From: Candidatus Bathyarchaeota archaeon
Lineage (GTDB): Archaea; Thermoproteota; Bathyarchaeia; Bathyarchaeales; Bathyarchaeaceae
NCBI GenBank assembly: GCA_030669695.1
Contig: DAOVDC010000044.1
Span: 1 to 6,132, forward strand
Reading direction: 5' to 3'
Length of the DNA: 6,132 nt
The position numbers were made by a program, and so were the translations under genes. Positions 1 to 6,041 of this stretch are shown here, in pieces. Each line of letters opens with the position of its first letter. Position 1 is the first letter of the stretch. The notes beneath the pieces are model-generated. The model did no database searches and was not told the DNA's origin. It saw only the letters and a list, made by a program, of their open reading frames with translations.

Positions 1-862
1 CAACAACTTCAGTAATTCTAGCGAGAAAAGAACCTGTAACGTTTACAATGAAAGCCACTAAAGCTATAGTAAGAAAGGATTCTTTGATTGTTTTAACAAA
101 TTCTTCTTCCCTAACATCTTTAGACAAAATATACAGCACAATGCATAGAAAAATGAGGTTGAAGACTCCAATTAAATAATATCCTGTGTAGCTTAACGAA
201 AAGAAGGCATTTAGTACCAAGATGTAGCATGCGGTAACAACAATGTCAGCCACGGTGGATATAATTGGATATACGGTAACATCAGGGTCCAAACCACGTT
301 TAAAAGATAAAACCGAAACAGCCACCGTGATCGGAGAAATGAATACAAGTGACAAAGCCATGGTTGCAATAACAACGCCTAGAATAGCAATGGAATCCAT
401 AAAATTGATTCCCCAAAAGAATATTCCAAACAGCGAAGCAACTATCCCCAGCATAATGCTACTTTCAAGCGTCAGTACGATGGTTGCTCGCCACAGCGTG
501 TAGAAATTTCTCGTGTTTTTGGTGAAGCCAACCCTCACGGTTCCTATGTGTAGACCTGTGCTAAGGCGACCGCTGAATAAACCGCCTATGACCCCTCTCA
601 TACTCAGGATGCCTGGATATACGGCAAGCGTCCATGGAGCAAGAGAGAAAATTCCAAAATATATGGCGAGTAGCACCCCAGCCAGAATAGCACCTAAATT
701 GAATGACAATGAAAAAATGGATTGTTTGAATGTTTGAGGGAATCTATCTAGATGAATATTTAGGAGGCTTCGGAGCACGCTTCGCGGGACTCTCTGGGTA
801 GATGATGCACTTTCTCTGTTGATTCGTAACAGTATCTCGTTGGTTATGTTGTGAACCGTCAT
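1..862 (-). CDS. MgtE/SLC41-type divalent cation (Mg2+) transporter, partial at left edge
   Basis: A stop-free minus-strand frame runs from ATG 862 past position 1, giving at least 287 residues. I translated it by hand. It is strongly hydrophobic, with membrane spans near residues 50-74, 127-152, 156-187, 196-222, 228-247 and 262-283. MgtE/SLC41 marks are YPGILSMRGVIGG (about 82-94), SGRLSTGLHIG (97-107), FKRGLDPDVTVYP (about 187-199) and STVADIVV with Asp206, which probably matches the pore aspartate of bacterial MgtE. The stretch VKTIKESF followed by TGSFLARI looks like the start of a second MgtE repeat, so the full protein is probably a two-repeat form. Only about 48 residues precede the first span, leaving no room there for the Mg2+-sensing CBS domains of bacterial MgtE. 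The start is supported by GGGAGG at 879-874; in-frame GTG 871 lies too close to that SD. The transported ion could be another divalent metal. Confidence 0.87.
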   Translation of the reverse strand, partial: MTVHNITNEILLRINRESASSTQRVPRSVLRSLLNIHLDRFPQTFKQSIFSLSFNLGAILAGVLLAIYFGIFSLAPWTLAVYPGILSMRGVIGGLFSGRLSTGLHIGTVRVGFTKNTRNFYTLWRATIVLTLESSIMLGIVASLFGIFFWGINFMDSIAILGVVIATMALSLVFISPITVAVSVLSFKRGLDPDVTVYPIISTVADIVVTACYILVLNAFFSLSYTGYYLIGVFNLIFLCIVLYILSKDVREEEFVKTIKESFLTIALVAFIVNVTGSFLARITEVV

Positions 863-873
863 CGCACTCACTC

Positions 874-879
874 CCTCCC
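874..879 (-). promoter_or_regulatory. Shine-Dalgarno GGGAGG deciding the transporter start
   Basis: GGGAGG ends 11 nt before ATG 862 and only 2 nt before the in-frame GTG 871. This favours the ATG as the start. The frame stays open upstream to a TAG near 997, but no other ATG or GTG with a suitable site lies in that stretch. Confidence 0.6.
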
Positions 880-903
880 ATCTTGTGTCGCCTCCGCTCT
901 TCG

Positions 904-917
904 GATAACGCGTTATC
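904..917. repeat. 14-bp perfect palindrome GATAACGCGTTATC
   Basis: The sequence equals its own reverse complement over 14 bp and lies 42-55 nt upstream of the transporter ATG. It could bind a dimeric regulator as DNA, or fold in RNA as a 5-bp stem with a CGCG loop. Whether it is an operator or part of a folded leader cannot be decided from one copy. Confidence 0.5.
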
Positions 918-1049
918 GGGGTAGACGGTGCCCGTAGATATGTCTCTGCTGGTTTCTGGAACCAAGCATGATTCAGGCTTACCAGGCTCTAACACTATTT
1001 CTTTAGCTCCTTGCGTTTCCAAAGAGTGTTAAAACTTCATAAACTTATG

Positions 1050-1066
1050 TTCTTAAAGGTTTTTTT
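1050..1066 (-). promoter_or_regulatory. Candidate archaeal BRE/TATA promoter for the transporter gene
   Basis: On the minus strand a purine-rich A-run (1066-1060) followed by ACC leads into CTTTAAGAA (1058-1050), which resembles an archaeal BRE plus TATA box. The usual 25-30 nt distance would place the transcript start near 1030-1022, giving a leader of roughly 160-170 nt before ATG 862. The surrounding 60 nt are only about 30% GC by hand count, as expected for a promoter. A 12-nt interrupted palindrome, CATAA-GT-TTATG (1049-1038), sits between this box and the predicted start and could be an operator. No experimental support is visible. Confidence 0.4.
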
Positions 1067-1125
1067 GTCGGCCTCAACATCTGAGTGCTGTTAAGTCGTA
1101 GACCTCTAATATAGGTGATGACTGG

Positions 1126-1168
1126 AAAAAACGTTTTTCATTAACACAGACAAGTTAACAGAACTTAC
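1126..1168 (-). terminator. Candidate terminator after the hydrogenase operon
   Basis: Just past the hycI stop, GTAAGTT (1168-1162) can pair with AACTTGT (1156-1150) across a 5-nt loop, including two G-U pairs. About 20 nt later come the palindrome AAAAACGTTTTT and a run of six T (1131-1126). Archaeal RNA polymerase often stops at T-runs without a strong hairpin, so this is a reasonable end for the hdr-mvh-hycI transcript. It lies before the promoter proposed for the transporter gene. The site is predicted by eye only. Confidence 0.4.
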
Positions 1169-1172
1169 TGTC

Positions 1173-1679
1173 TTAAGGAAGAATTTTCGACAGAAGACCG
1201 GTCAAATGTTTCGCCGCCTCCTTTAGTTCTGCTGTTAATCCTTCTCCAAAGCTGGTGTCCTTCGGCTGTATCACGAGGAGCACGATCTTAGCATGTGTTG
1301 TTTTTGCGAGGTACTTGCAAAATATTTGGAGAGGTAGCGCATGGGTTGATATTGCTATCTGAGTTGCCATTTGATCTGGGTCTATGAGTTTTGAGGAACC
1401 AGACTCTTGATTTAGAATACCCGCGTCGATTAGTAGTATATGTGTGGGTTTGAACTTGGTTATCGGTCCTATGAAACTCTCAGGAACGGTTTCACACTCT
1501 AACAAGTAAACAAGCTGCGAAACTTTTCCACGCAGGTTTCTTACAATTTTGACTCCAACAAAATCGTCTTTTCTAAGCGGGTTTCCAATACCCGTGACTA
1601 CTACTCTTCGAGCATCAGAAAGCCAACTCTGCAACTTATCCTCAAGTTCACTTGTATTTGTTATATGCTGCTTTTTCAT
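1173..1679 (-). CDS. hycI: HycI-family [NiFe]-hydrogenase maturation peptidase
   Basis: The 168-residue protein belongs to the HyaD/HybD/HycI endopeptidases that cut the C-terminal tail off the large subunit once nickel is inserted. Visible family marks are VVVTGIGNPLRKDDFVG (residues 26-42), VPESF with KPTHILLIDAGI (65-88), LIDPDQMA, STHALPL (111-117) and a late IQPKDTSFGE. By comparison with HybD/HycI, the nickel-sensing residues should be Asp39, Asp85 and His113, and all are present. The order VPE..KPT..ID..STH..IQP resembles E. coli HycI most closely. The 25-residue N-terminal extension before the first motif is charged and amphipathic. Its likely substrate is MvhA. It lies 51 nt after mvhA, with no clear SD before ATG 1679, so it may be translated less than the structural genes. 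Confidence 0.92.
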   Translation of the reverse strand: MKKQHITNTSELEDKLQSWLSDARRVVVTGIGNPLRKDDFVGVKIVRNLRGKVSQLVYLLECETVPESFIGPITKFKPTHILLIDAGILNQESGSSKLIDPDQMATQIAISTHALPLQIFCKYLAKTTHAKIVLLVIQPKDTSFGEGLTAELKEAAKHLTGLLSKILP

Positions 1680-1730
1680 TTGTCAGTTCTCTTTGTACAA
1701 ACATAAAGGAAGTCAAAAAAATTGCAGAGG
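1680..1730 (-). other. 51-nt gap between mvhA and hycI with a T7 tract
   Basis: This is the only real gap within the hydrogenase operon. It contains seven consecutive T on the minus strand (1721-1715), a weak TATA-like TTTATGTT (1708-1701), and no clear SD before hycI. The T-tract could cause partial termination so that less peptidase is made than structural subunits. This is inference from sequence only. Confidence 0.35.
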
Positions 1731-3194
1731 TTACCTTCTCAGAGTTTTTAGCAGCTTCCTATCACAGTCGTATATTTTTACTTCTAACGGCATCTGTCCT
1801 ATTGCAAAGTGGGTGGCACATGCAATGCATGGGTCATAAGCTCTGAAAGCCATCTCCACCATATTCAATATCCCTTCGCTCACTTTTCCGCCGTGAATGA
1901 GGCTTTTAGCCGCGTCTCTTACAGACATGCATATTGCAGGAGTGTTGCATGTCGTGGCCACTATCAGATTGACTCTTTTCACCAGCGCTTCTTCATCAAG
2001 CTCGTAGTGATGTATCAAGGTGCCCCTGGCTGCTTCGATTATTCCAACCCCTTCTCCGGGACTGCCTGGCTTATTCCGAACTTCTTTGCTTGTTATCTCC
2101 TCGTCTCTGCTCAATTCCAAGGCTCTTTCAGCGGCGTACAGTATTTCTATCAGTCTTGCCCAGTGGAATGCAAGAGTTGAGTGAACAGGCTTTCCACCAA
2201 GGGTTTCATACATTCTTTCATATTCTTGCTGTGCCAGTGGCGTTGCCATGCCTTCTGAGACGTTTAGCCTTCCGAGAGGCCCAACCCTATAAACACCGCT
2301 GGTCGGGCCGTCAACCAAACCTTTCCATCCGACCTTTTTTAGGTACGGTAGTTTGACGTACGTCCATTCTTCTACGTGTTCTTCAACTATGTCTAGGTAT
2401 TCTGATGGAGTGAACTTCAAAAACTCTTTGCCTTCGGGATCAATAACTCGTACTTTGCCATCGTAAAAGTTGACTTTGTTGTTTTCGTCAACCAAACCCA
2501 TGTAATACGTTTTCAGAGTGTATGCGTCGCTCAAGATTAGGTCGACGTATTTCTTGTTCTTCAGCACGACATTATCGAATAGCTTTAAGCTGAACTCTGC
2601 GAATTCAACGCTTGACTCTGCCATCTTTTCAATTTCTTGCCTTTCCTCCTCTGTGAGCGCTTTGGATACGCCTCCCGGAAGCCCACAAGCCGGGTGAGTT
2701 GCCTTTCCACCTATCATGGCGACGATTCTTTGTCCGTAAGCTCTATGCTTTATTACGTCTTTGCCGACGTCTAAGCCAGCCTTCTTTATGACGCCGAAGA
2801 TGTTTCTTTCCGAGGGCGGAGCCTCAGGTCCCACGATGAAATCCGGTGCGCCTAGAAAGTAAAAGTGAAGAATGTGGTCGTAGAGCATGTAACCGCTGTA
2901 CATGAGTTCTCTAAGCTTTTTAGCTGCTGGAGGAGGGTCGACGTTAAACGCGGCGTCCAACGCTTTCGTTGAGGCGGAGTGATGTGCAACCGGGCAGACG
3001 CCGCAGATTCTGCTGGTTATCTGTGGCATGTCCTCAGCTTTTCTTCCCTCGCAGAACCTCTCGAAACCTCTGAGCTCTGGAATCTGAAAGTAAGCGTTCT
3101 CTACGTCTCCCTTATCATCTAGAAATATCACTATTTTTCCGTGGCCTTCTAGCCTCGTTACAGGCTCTATGGTTATTGTTTTCAGTTCATTCAT
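1731..3194 (-). CDS. mvhA: MvhA, [NiFe]-hydrogenase large (catalytic) subunit, group 3c type
   Basis: This 487-residue protein binds the NiFe(CN)2CO centre and splits H2. The N-terminal nickel motif is RICGVCPVAHH (Cys64, Cys67, His71), preceded by EPVTRLEGHGKI, typical of large subunits. The C-terminal motif is DPCIACATH (Cys456, Cys459, His462). All four metal-binding cysteines are present as Cys; the position that is selenocysteine in some Methanococcus homologues is a normal Cys codon. A further 25 residues follow His462, the expected position for maturation cleavage, so this is a precursor form needing a dedicated peptidase. That peptidase is encoded next. Translation starts at ATG 3194 in an ATGA overlap with mvhG, with GGAGGATCAT at 3210-3201 as a strong but slightly distant SD (11-nt spacer from GGAGG). 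Confidence 0.97.
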   Translation of the reverse strand: MNELKTITIEPVTRLEGHGKIVIFLDDKGDVENAYFQIPELRGFERFCEGRKAEDMPQITSRICGVCPVAHHSASTKALDAAFNVDPPPAAKKLRELMYSGYMLYDHILHFYFLGAPDFIVGPEAPPSERNIFGVIKKAGLDVGKDVIKHRAYGQRIVAMIGGKATHPACGLPGGVSKALTEEERQEIEKMAESSVEFAEFSLKLFDNVVLKNKKYVDLILSDAYTLKTYYMGLVDENNKVNFYDGKVRVIDPEGKEFLKFTPSEYLDIVEEHVEEWTYVKLPYLKKVGWKGLVDGPTSGVYRVGPLGRLNVSEGMATPLAQQEYERMYETLGGKPVHSTLAFHWARLIEILYAAERALELSRDEEITSKEVRNKPGSPGEGVGIIEAARGTLIHHYELDEEALVKRVNLIVATTCNTPAICMSVRDAAKSLIHGGKVSEGILNMVEMAFRAYDPCIACATHFAIGQMPLEVKIYDCDRKLLKTLRR

Positions 3195-4177
3195 TTTTTC
3201 ATGATCCTCCTTCGCAGAATAGAAGCTGGTAAAGAATACATGTAAAAAGTTCCCAAAGGATCCTTTATCTGAGCAATCAGTTTTTCAGCATCAAACGTTT
3301 TTTCTTTTTCTTCGTCTAATCCAAGAATTGATGCGAGAGCACTCATCATTGCTGCTCCTTGTTCCGTTACATTCGGGCATGGTCCACCACATCCAGTGCA
3401 AGGCATATTCGCTTTGATGCATTGTGCGTCGCATCCTCCACGAGTTGCAGGACCCATGCAAATTATTCCCTGCTCTAACAAACATTTTTCTGGATCTGGA
3501 GTAAACTCATAAACACGATGTATTTCAGATATCTGTATTTTTTCTTTTTTTAGGGGGTTTAACGGACATTCGTCGCAAACGGATTTTAAAGGAGCAAGAA
3601 CCGAACCCTTTGGAGGTAGATCGTTCTTTGATATTTTTTCAAAAGCGTCTACGATTAGTTTTACTGGTGGAGGGCAACCGGGTATGTAATAATCTACTTC
3701 AACTGTTTGATCTAACGTCTTCACCGTATCATAAAACTCGGGTAACCTTAACTCACCTTCTTTAGCCTGAAAAGAAGTCTGAGGCGTCACGGAATTAGGG
3801 TTTCGCGTTGACGGAGTTTGAAGATACAGCTTCTCAAAAATTTCTTTTCTGTCTGAAATGTTTGCGAGACCTGGAATGCCGCCTTGGCAGGCACAGGAGC
3901 CAAAGGCTATTAAAATCTTTGATTTCTGCCTCAAGAGTTTAGCCATGTGCTCGTTTTCTTCAGTTCTAATTGCACCGTTGAAGAAACAGAAATCTATGCT
4001 TCTATCTGGCATTGCCTCTACGTCTTTGTATTTAACATCCATTGCAACTGGCCAAAACACAATGTTGCCCAAAGCTATGACATCAAGTATTTTCTCGTTT
4101 ATGTCCAGAACTGCAATCTCGCAGCCTCCGCAACTCGCTGCCCAATAGAAAGCAAAATTCAGCTTTTCTTTTTCCAT
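3191..4177 (-). CDS. mvhG: MvhG, [NiFe]-hydrogenase small subunit (group 3c type)
   Basis: This 328-residue protein is the electron-transfer subunit of the hydrogenase. Proximal cluster ligands are visible at Cys16/Cys19 (SCGGCE), Cys95 (GSCACQGG) and Cys168 (PGCPPP). The C-terminal half has further cluster cysteines: CDECP (201, 204), Cys232, Cys240 (CMGP), GGCDAQC (249, 253) and PCTGCGGPCP (260, 263, 267). This is the three-cluster pattern of Mvh/Frh small subunits. There is no twin-arginine signal at the N-terminus, so it acts in the cytoplasm and is not an exported uptake hydrogenase. It starts at ATG 4177, seven nucleotides after the hdrB stop, and GTGATC immediately upstream pairs with the 16S tail. 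Its TGA overlaps the mvhA ATG by 4 nt, so the two hydrogenase subunits are probably made in equal amounts. Confidence 0.96.
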   Translation of the reverse strand: MEKEKLNFAFYWAASCGGCEIAVLDINEKILDVIALGNIVFWPVAMDVKYKDVEAMPDRSIDFCFFNGAIRTEENEHMAKLLRQKSKILIAFGSCACQGGIPGLANISDRKEIFEKLYLQTPSTRNPNSVTPQTSFQAKEGELRLPEFYDTVKTLDQTVEVDYYIPGCPPPVKLIVDAFEKISKNDLPPKGSVLAPLKSVCDECPLNPLKKEKIQISEIHRVYEFTPDPEKCLLEQGIICMGPATRGGCDAQCIKANMPCTGCGGPCPNVTEQGAAMMSALASILGLDEEKEKTFDAEKLIAQIKDPLGTFYMYSLPASILRRRIMKK

Positions 4178-4179
4178 AT

Positions 4180-4185
4180 GATCAC
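4180..4185 (-). promoter_or_regulatory. Unusual SD (GTGATC) for mvhG
   Basis: There is no GGAGG before mvhG. GTGATC instead matches the complement of the very 3' end of archaeal 16S rRNA (the GGTGATC part of the full site). It starts at the last base of the hdrB stop codon and ends 2 nt before ATG 4177, a spacing that fits pairing at that outer part of the tail. Confidence 0.45.
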
Positions 4186-5063
4186 TAACTACAAATGTTC
4201 ACAATTTCAGCTGCATTTACTCTAAGGTCTTTCAAGGCTAGTTCCTCTGGGGCGATGCCCATGCTTAGCCCCAATAGCTGTGGATAGTGTAACACGGGTA
4301 TGCCAAATTTTTCGTTGAAAGCTCTTTCTATTCTGGGTTGGTTGAGGTCATACATTATGTGGCAATACGGACAACAAGTAATCATCGCCTGTGCCCCTAC
4401 AGCCTTAATGTGGTTGAGTTTTTCCCTAGCCAACTGAAGTGGAATTTTCTCATTTACACCGAGTATTGGTGCGCCGCAGCACTCCGTTTCATCCATGTAG
4501 TCCAAGCATTTTGCGCCGGTTACTTGAATTAGTTTCTTGAGAGTTGTGGGGTTTTCTGGGTCCTCAAAACCTATGTACTTTGCTGGACGAACAACGTGAC
4601 ATCCGGTATGCTGCGCCACGCGAAGTTGACTAAGTGGCTTCTGAACAGTCTCTTTTATTTTTTCGAAGCCGACATCTTCTGCGAGAACATGAATGAGATG
4701 TTTAACCGTTATCGTTCCCTTAAATTCCATGCCTATTTCCTTTAAGTATCCGTTAACCTTCTCCTTGATTTTTTTGTCTTCCTTGAGCTCTTTGTTTACA
4801 TGGTTTAGAATACCGAAACATCCGTTGCACAGGGTCATGATGTTCAAGTTTTGTTGTTCCGCCAAACATAGGTTTCGTGCTGCAAAGGTGAGCATCATGT
4901 CGTGGTTTACTGGATCCAGTGGAAACCCACAGCAATTAAACTCTGGCATCTCCACTAATTCTACGCCAAGTTTGCTTAGAACTTTTCTGGTGGAAATTTC
5001 GTAGCTAGGGAGTCTGTACGGGATAACACATCCCAAAAAAAACAGGTACTTTAGATCCGTCAT
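4185..5063 (-). CDS. hdrB: HdrB, disulfide-reducing subunit with two non-cubane [4Fe-4S] clusters
   Basis: This 292-residue protein has two complete CCG domains, the signature of HdrB. The first comprises Cys12, Cys44-Cys45 (FNCCGFP) and Cys79/Cys82 (CNGC). The second comprises Cys155 (TGCH), Cys195-Cys196 (TECCGAP) and Cys231/Cys234 (CPYC). In the Methanothermococcus complex such motifs hold two non-cubane clusters that cleave CoM-S-S-CoB. No ligand is missing, so the protein should be active, although the true disulfide substrate here is not shown by the sequence. The spacing from Cys45 to Cys79 is 33 residues, slightly below the CX35-36C consensus I recall. It starts at ATG 5063 in an ATGA overlap with hdrC; upstream there is only a G-rich run (GTGGGGG) rather than a clean SD, so re-initiation is likely. 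A 7-nt gap separates it from mvhG. Confidence 0.96.
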   Translation of the reverse strand: MTDLKYLFFLGCVIPYRLPSYEISTRKVLSKLGVELVEMPEFNCCGFPLDPVNHDMMLTFAARNLCLAEQQNLNIMTLCNGCFGILNHVNKELKEDKKIKEKVNGYLKEIGMEFKGTITVKHLIHVLAEDVGFEKIKETVQKPLSQLRVAQHTGCHVVRPAKYIGFEDPENPTTLKKLIQVTGAKCLDYMDETECCGAPILGVNEKIPLQLAREKLNHIKAVGAQAMITCCPYCHIMYDLNQPRIERAFNEKFGIPVLHYPQLLGLSMGIAPEELALKDLRVNAAEIVNICS

Positions 5064-5617
5064 TTTACGTCCCCCACTTTTTCAAGCGTCTTCGAAAATC
5101 CTGTGATATCGAAAAGCTTTGCGACGCTTTCTAAGTTAGCTTTTGGCAAGGCGGGAAGTCCTTTCTGCTGCCTCTTTTTAAGCCGCATGTCTGAAATCAC
5201 GTATGCGTACCCTGTTTTTAGGATGTTGGAAACTTGTTCTCTATAGCTGACAGGCATGTGTCCCCGTTCTACAGTTAGGTTTCGAAGAGCTCGTACAATG
5301 CTGGCTATTCCTACGTCTTGTGGGCAATGGTCGATACACGTGAAGCAGGTGGAACAAAGCCAGATGACGTCGTTTGAAAGAAGTTTGTCCTTTAGGCCTA
5401 ACTGAGTCATTCGGATGAGTTTTCTAGGTCTGTAGAAATCGTCAAATCGTGATATTGGGCAGTCGGCTGTACACGTGCCGCACTGGAAGCATAGCATAAC
5501 CTTCTCTGCGCCAGGAATCTTGCTGATCTCATATTTGAATTTAGGGTCCATCTCGGTTGTTTTAAGCACTGTTTTCTGCTCCGTTCCCTTTTCTTCCGTT
5601 TTTTCCGTCTCAACCAC
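5060..5617 (-). CDS. hdrC: HdrC, iron-sulfur subunit of heterodisulfide reductase
   Basis: This 185-residue protein has two classical [4Fe-4S] motifs: CFQCGTCTADCP (Cys43, 46, 49, 53) and CSTCFTCIDHCP (Cys88, 91, 94, 98). The conserved RPRKLIRM stretch sits between them. HdrC carries electrons from the HdrA flavin to HdrB in the cytoplasm. The start is GTG 5617, supported by GGAGG at 5630-5626 with an 8-nt spacer and by the 8-nt overlap with mvhD. An internal ATG at residue 23 has less support. The first 22 residues are rich in Glu, Lys and Thr and probably disordered, while conservation begins near MDPKFKYEI. Its TGA overlaps the hdrB ATG in an ATGA arrangement. There are no transmembrane segments, which argues against the membrane-bound HdrDE type. 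Confidence 0.96.
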   Translation of the reverse strand: MVETEKTEEKGTEQKTVLKTTEMDPKFKYEISKIPGAEKVMLCFQCGTCTADCPISRFDDFYRPRKLIRMTQLGLKDKLLSNDVIWLCSTCFTCIDHCPQDVGIASIVRALRNLTVERGHMPVSYREQVSNILKTGYAYVISDMRLKKRQQKGLPALPKANLESVAKLFDITGFSKTLEKVGDVK

Positions 5618-6041
5618 TGGTTTTGCCTCCGACCCTTAATGGGTTCGGTCCGAGTTTCTTTATTTCCTTCACCATGTCCTTAATAATGGTTGCGAATCTG
5701 TCTCCCTCCGACGCAGAGACCCACTCCAGCCTAAGACGCTCAGGCTCGATACCGAACTGTTGTAAAAGCTTCTTCAACAATGTAACCCTTCTATACGCCT
5801 TGAAATTGCCAGAAATATAGTGACAATCGGCAGGTAGATGACAGCCGGCGACGAGAACGCCGTCTGCTCCACTTTTGAATGCTTCAAGGATGAAGGCTGG
5901 GTCAACTCTTCCGCTACACATCACCCTCACTATCCGTATGTTTGGTGGATACTGTATTCGGCTGACGCCTGCTAGGTCTGCTCCTGCATACGAACACCAG
6001 TTGCACAGGAAACCAACGATTTTCGGCTCGAATTCAGTCAT
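5610..6041 (-). CDS. mvhD: MvhD, [2Fe-2S] electron-transfer subunit linking hydrogenase to HdrA
   Basis: The 143-residue protein matches the usual MvhD length. Near the N-terminus it has FLCNWCSYAGADLAG (Cys13, Cys16), then VMCSGRVDP (Cys42) and GCHLPADCHY (Cys67, Cys73). These cysteines are the ones expected to hold the [2Fe-2S] cluster. A late LEWVSASEG stretch is also typical. In known complexes MvhD passes electrons from the MvhG clusters to HdrA. It starts at ATG 6041, with GGAGG at 6055-6051 and a 9-nt spacer, and overlaps the hdrA stop by 8 nt. Its own stop overlaps hdrC by 8 nt. One oddity is that the second cysteine pair is spaced CX5C, whereas the GCHxGDCHY form I remember from methanogens is CX4C. 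There is no signal peptide or membrane segment, so the protein is cytoplasmic. Confidence 0.96.
   Translation of the reverse strand: MTEFEPKIVGFLCNWCSYAGADLAGVSRIQYPPNIRIVRVMCSGRVDPAFILEAFKSGADGVLVAGCHLPADCHYISGNFKAYRRVTLLKKLLQQFGIEPERLRLEWVSASEGDRFATIIKDMVKEIKKLGPNPLRVGGKTSG
5626..5630 (-). promoter_or_regulatory. Shine-Dalgarno GGAGG supporting the GTG start of hdrC
   Basis: GGAGG lies 8 nt before GTG 5617, inside the last codons of mvhD. It supports the GTG over the internal ATG at residue 23. The mvhD gene has the same arrangement at its own start: GGAGG inside hdrA and an 8-nt overlap. Confidence 0.75.

Larger units (their letters stand above)
863..1035 (-). promoter_or_regulatory. Long, hairpin-rich, GC-richer leader upstream of the transporter
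   Basis: This stretch contains no gene I can recognise. Its composition rises from about 30% GC (1021-1080) to about 53% GC (863-1020). On the minus strand three structures can be drawn. First, GTTTTAACACT plus CTTTGG (1035-1019) pairs with CTAAAG and AGTGTTAGAGC (1006-986), giving 17 pairs with one AAAT bulge and a 12-nt loop. Second, TTGGTT (965-960) pairs with AACCAG (954-949). Third, GATAACGCGTTATC (917-904) is a perfect palindrome. It resembles neither the M-box nor any other riboswitch I can name. If the transcript starts near 1025, the left arm of the first stem would be partly absent from the RNA, so that repeat could instead act as DNA. A 92-codon frame from TTG 1022 also crosses the region, but lacks an SD. 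Confidence 0.35.

Noticed and set aside
243..737. Two short plus-strand frames (243-503 and 513-737)
   Set aside because: They lie antisense to the continuous MgtE-type frame on the minus strand, which has clear family motifs. They have no recognisable domain.
1115..1121. GTGATGA on the plus strand as the C box of a C/D guide RNA
   Set aside because: No D box (CTGA) or C'/D' pair occurs at the right distance downstream.
863..1172. tRNA, rRNA, RNase P or SRP RNA in the intergenic gap
   Set aside because: No cloverleaf, T-loop or conserved core sequence of these RNAs could be found on either strand.
1731..3194. Selenocysteine in MvhA
   Set aside because: The frame has no internal TGA, and both cysteines of the C-terminal motif are ordinary Cys codons.
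3291..5613. Extra minus-strand frames inside mvhG, hdrB and hdrC
   Set aside because: They are out-of-frame readings of genes whose correct frame has intact cluster motifs throughout.
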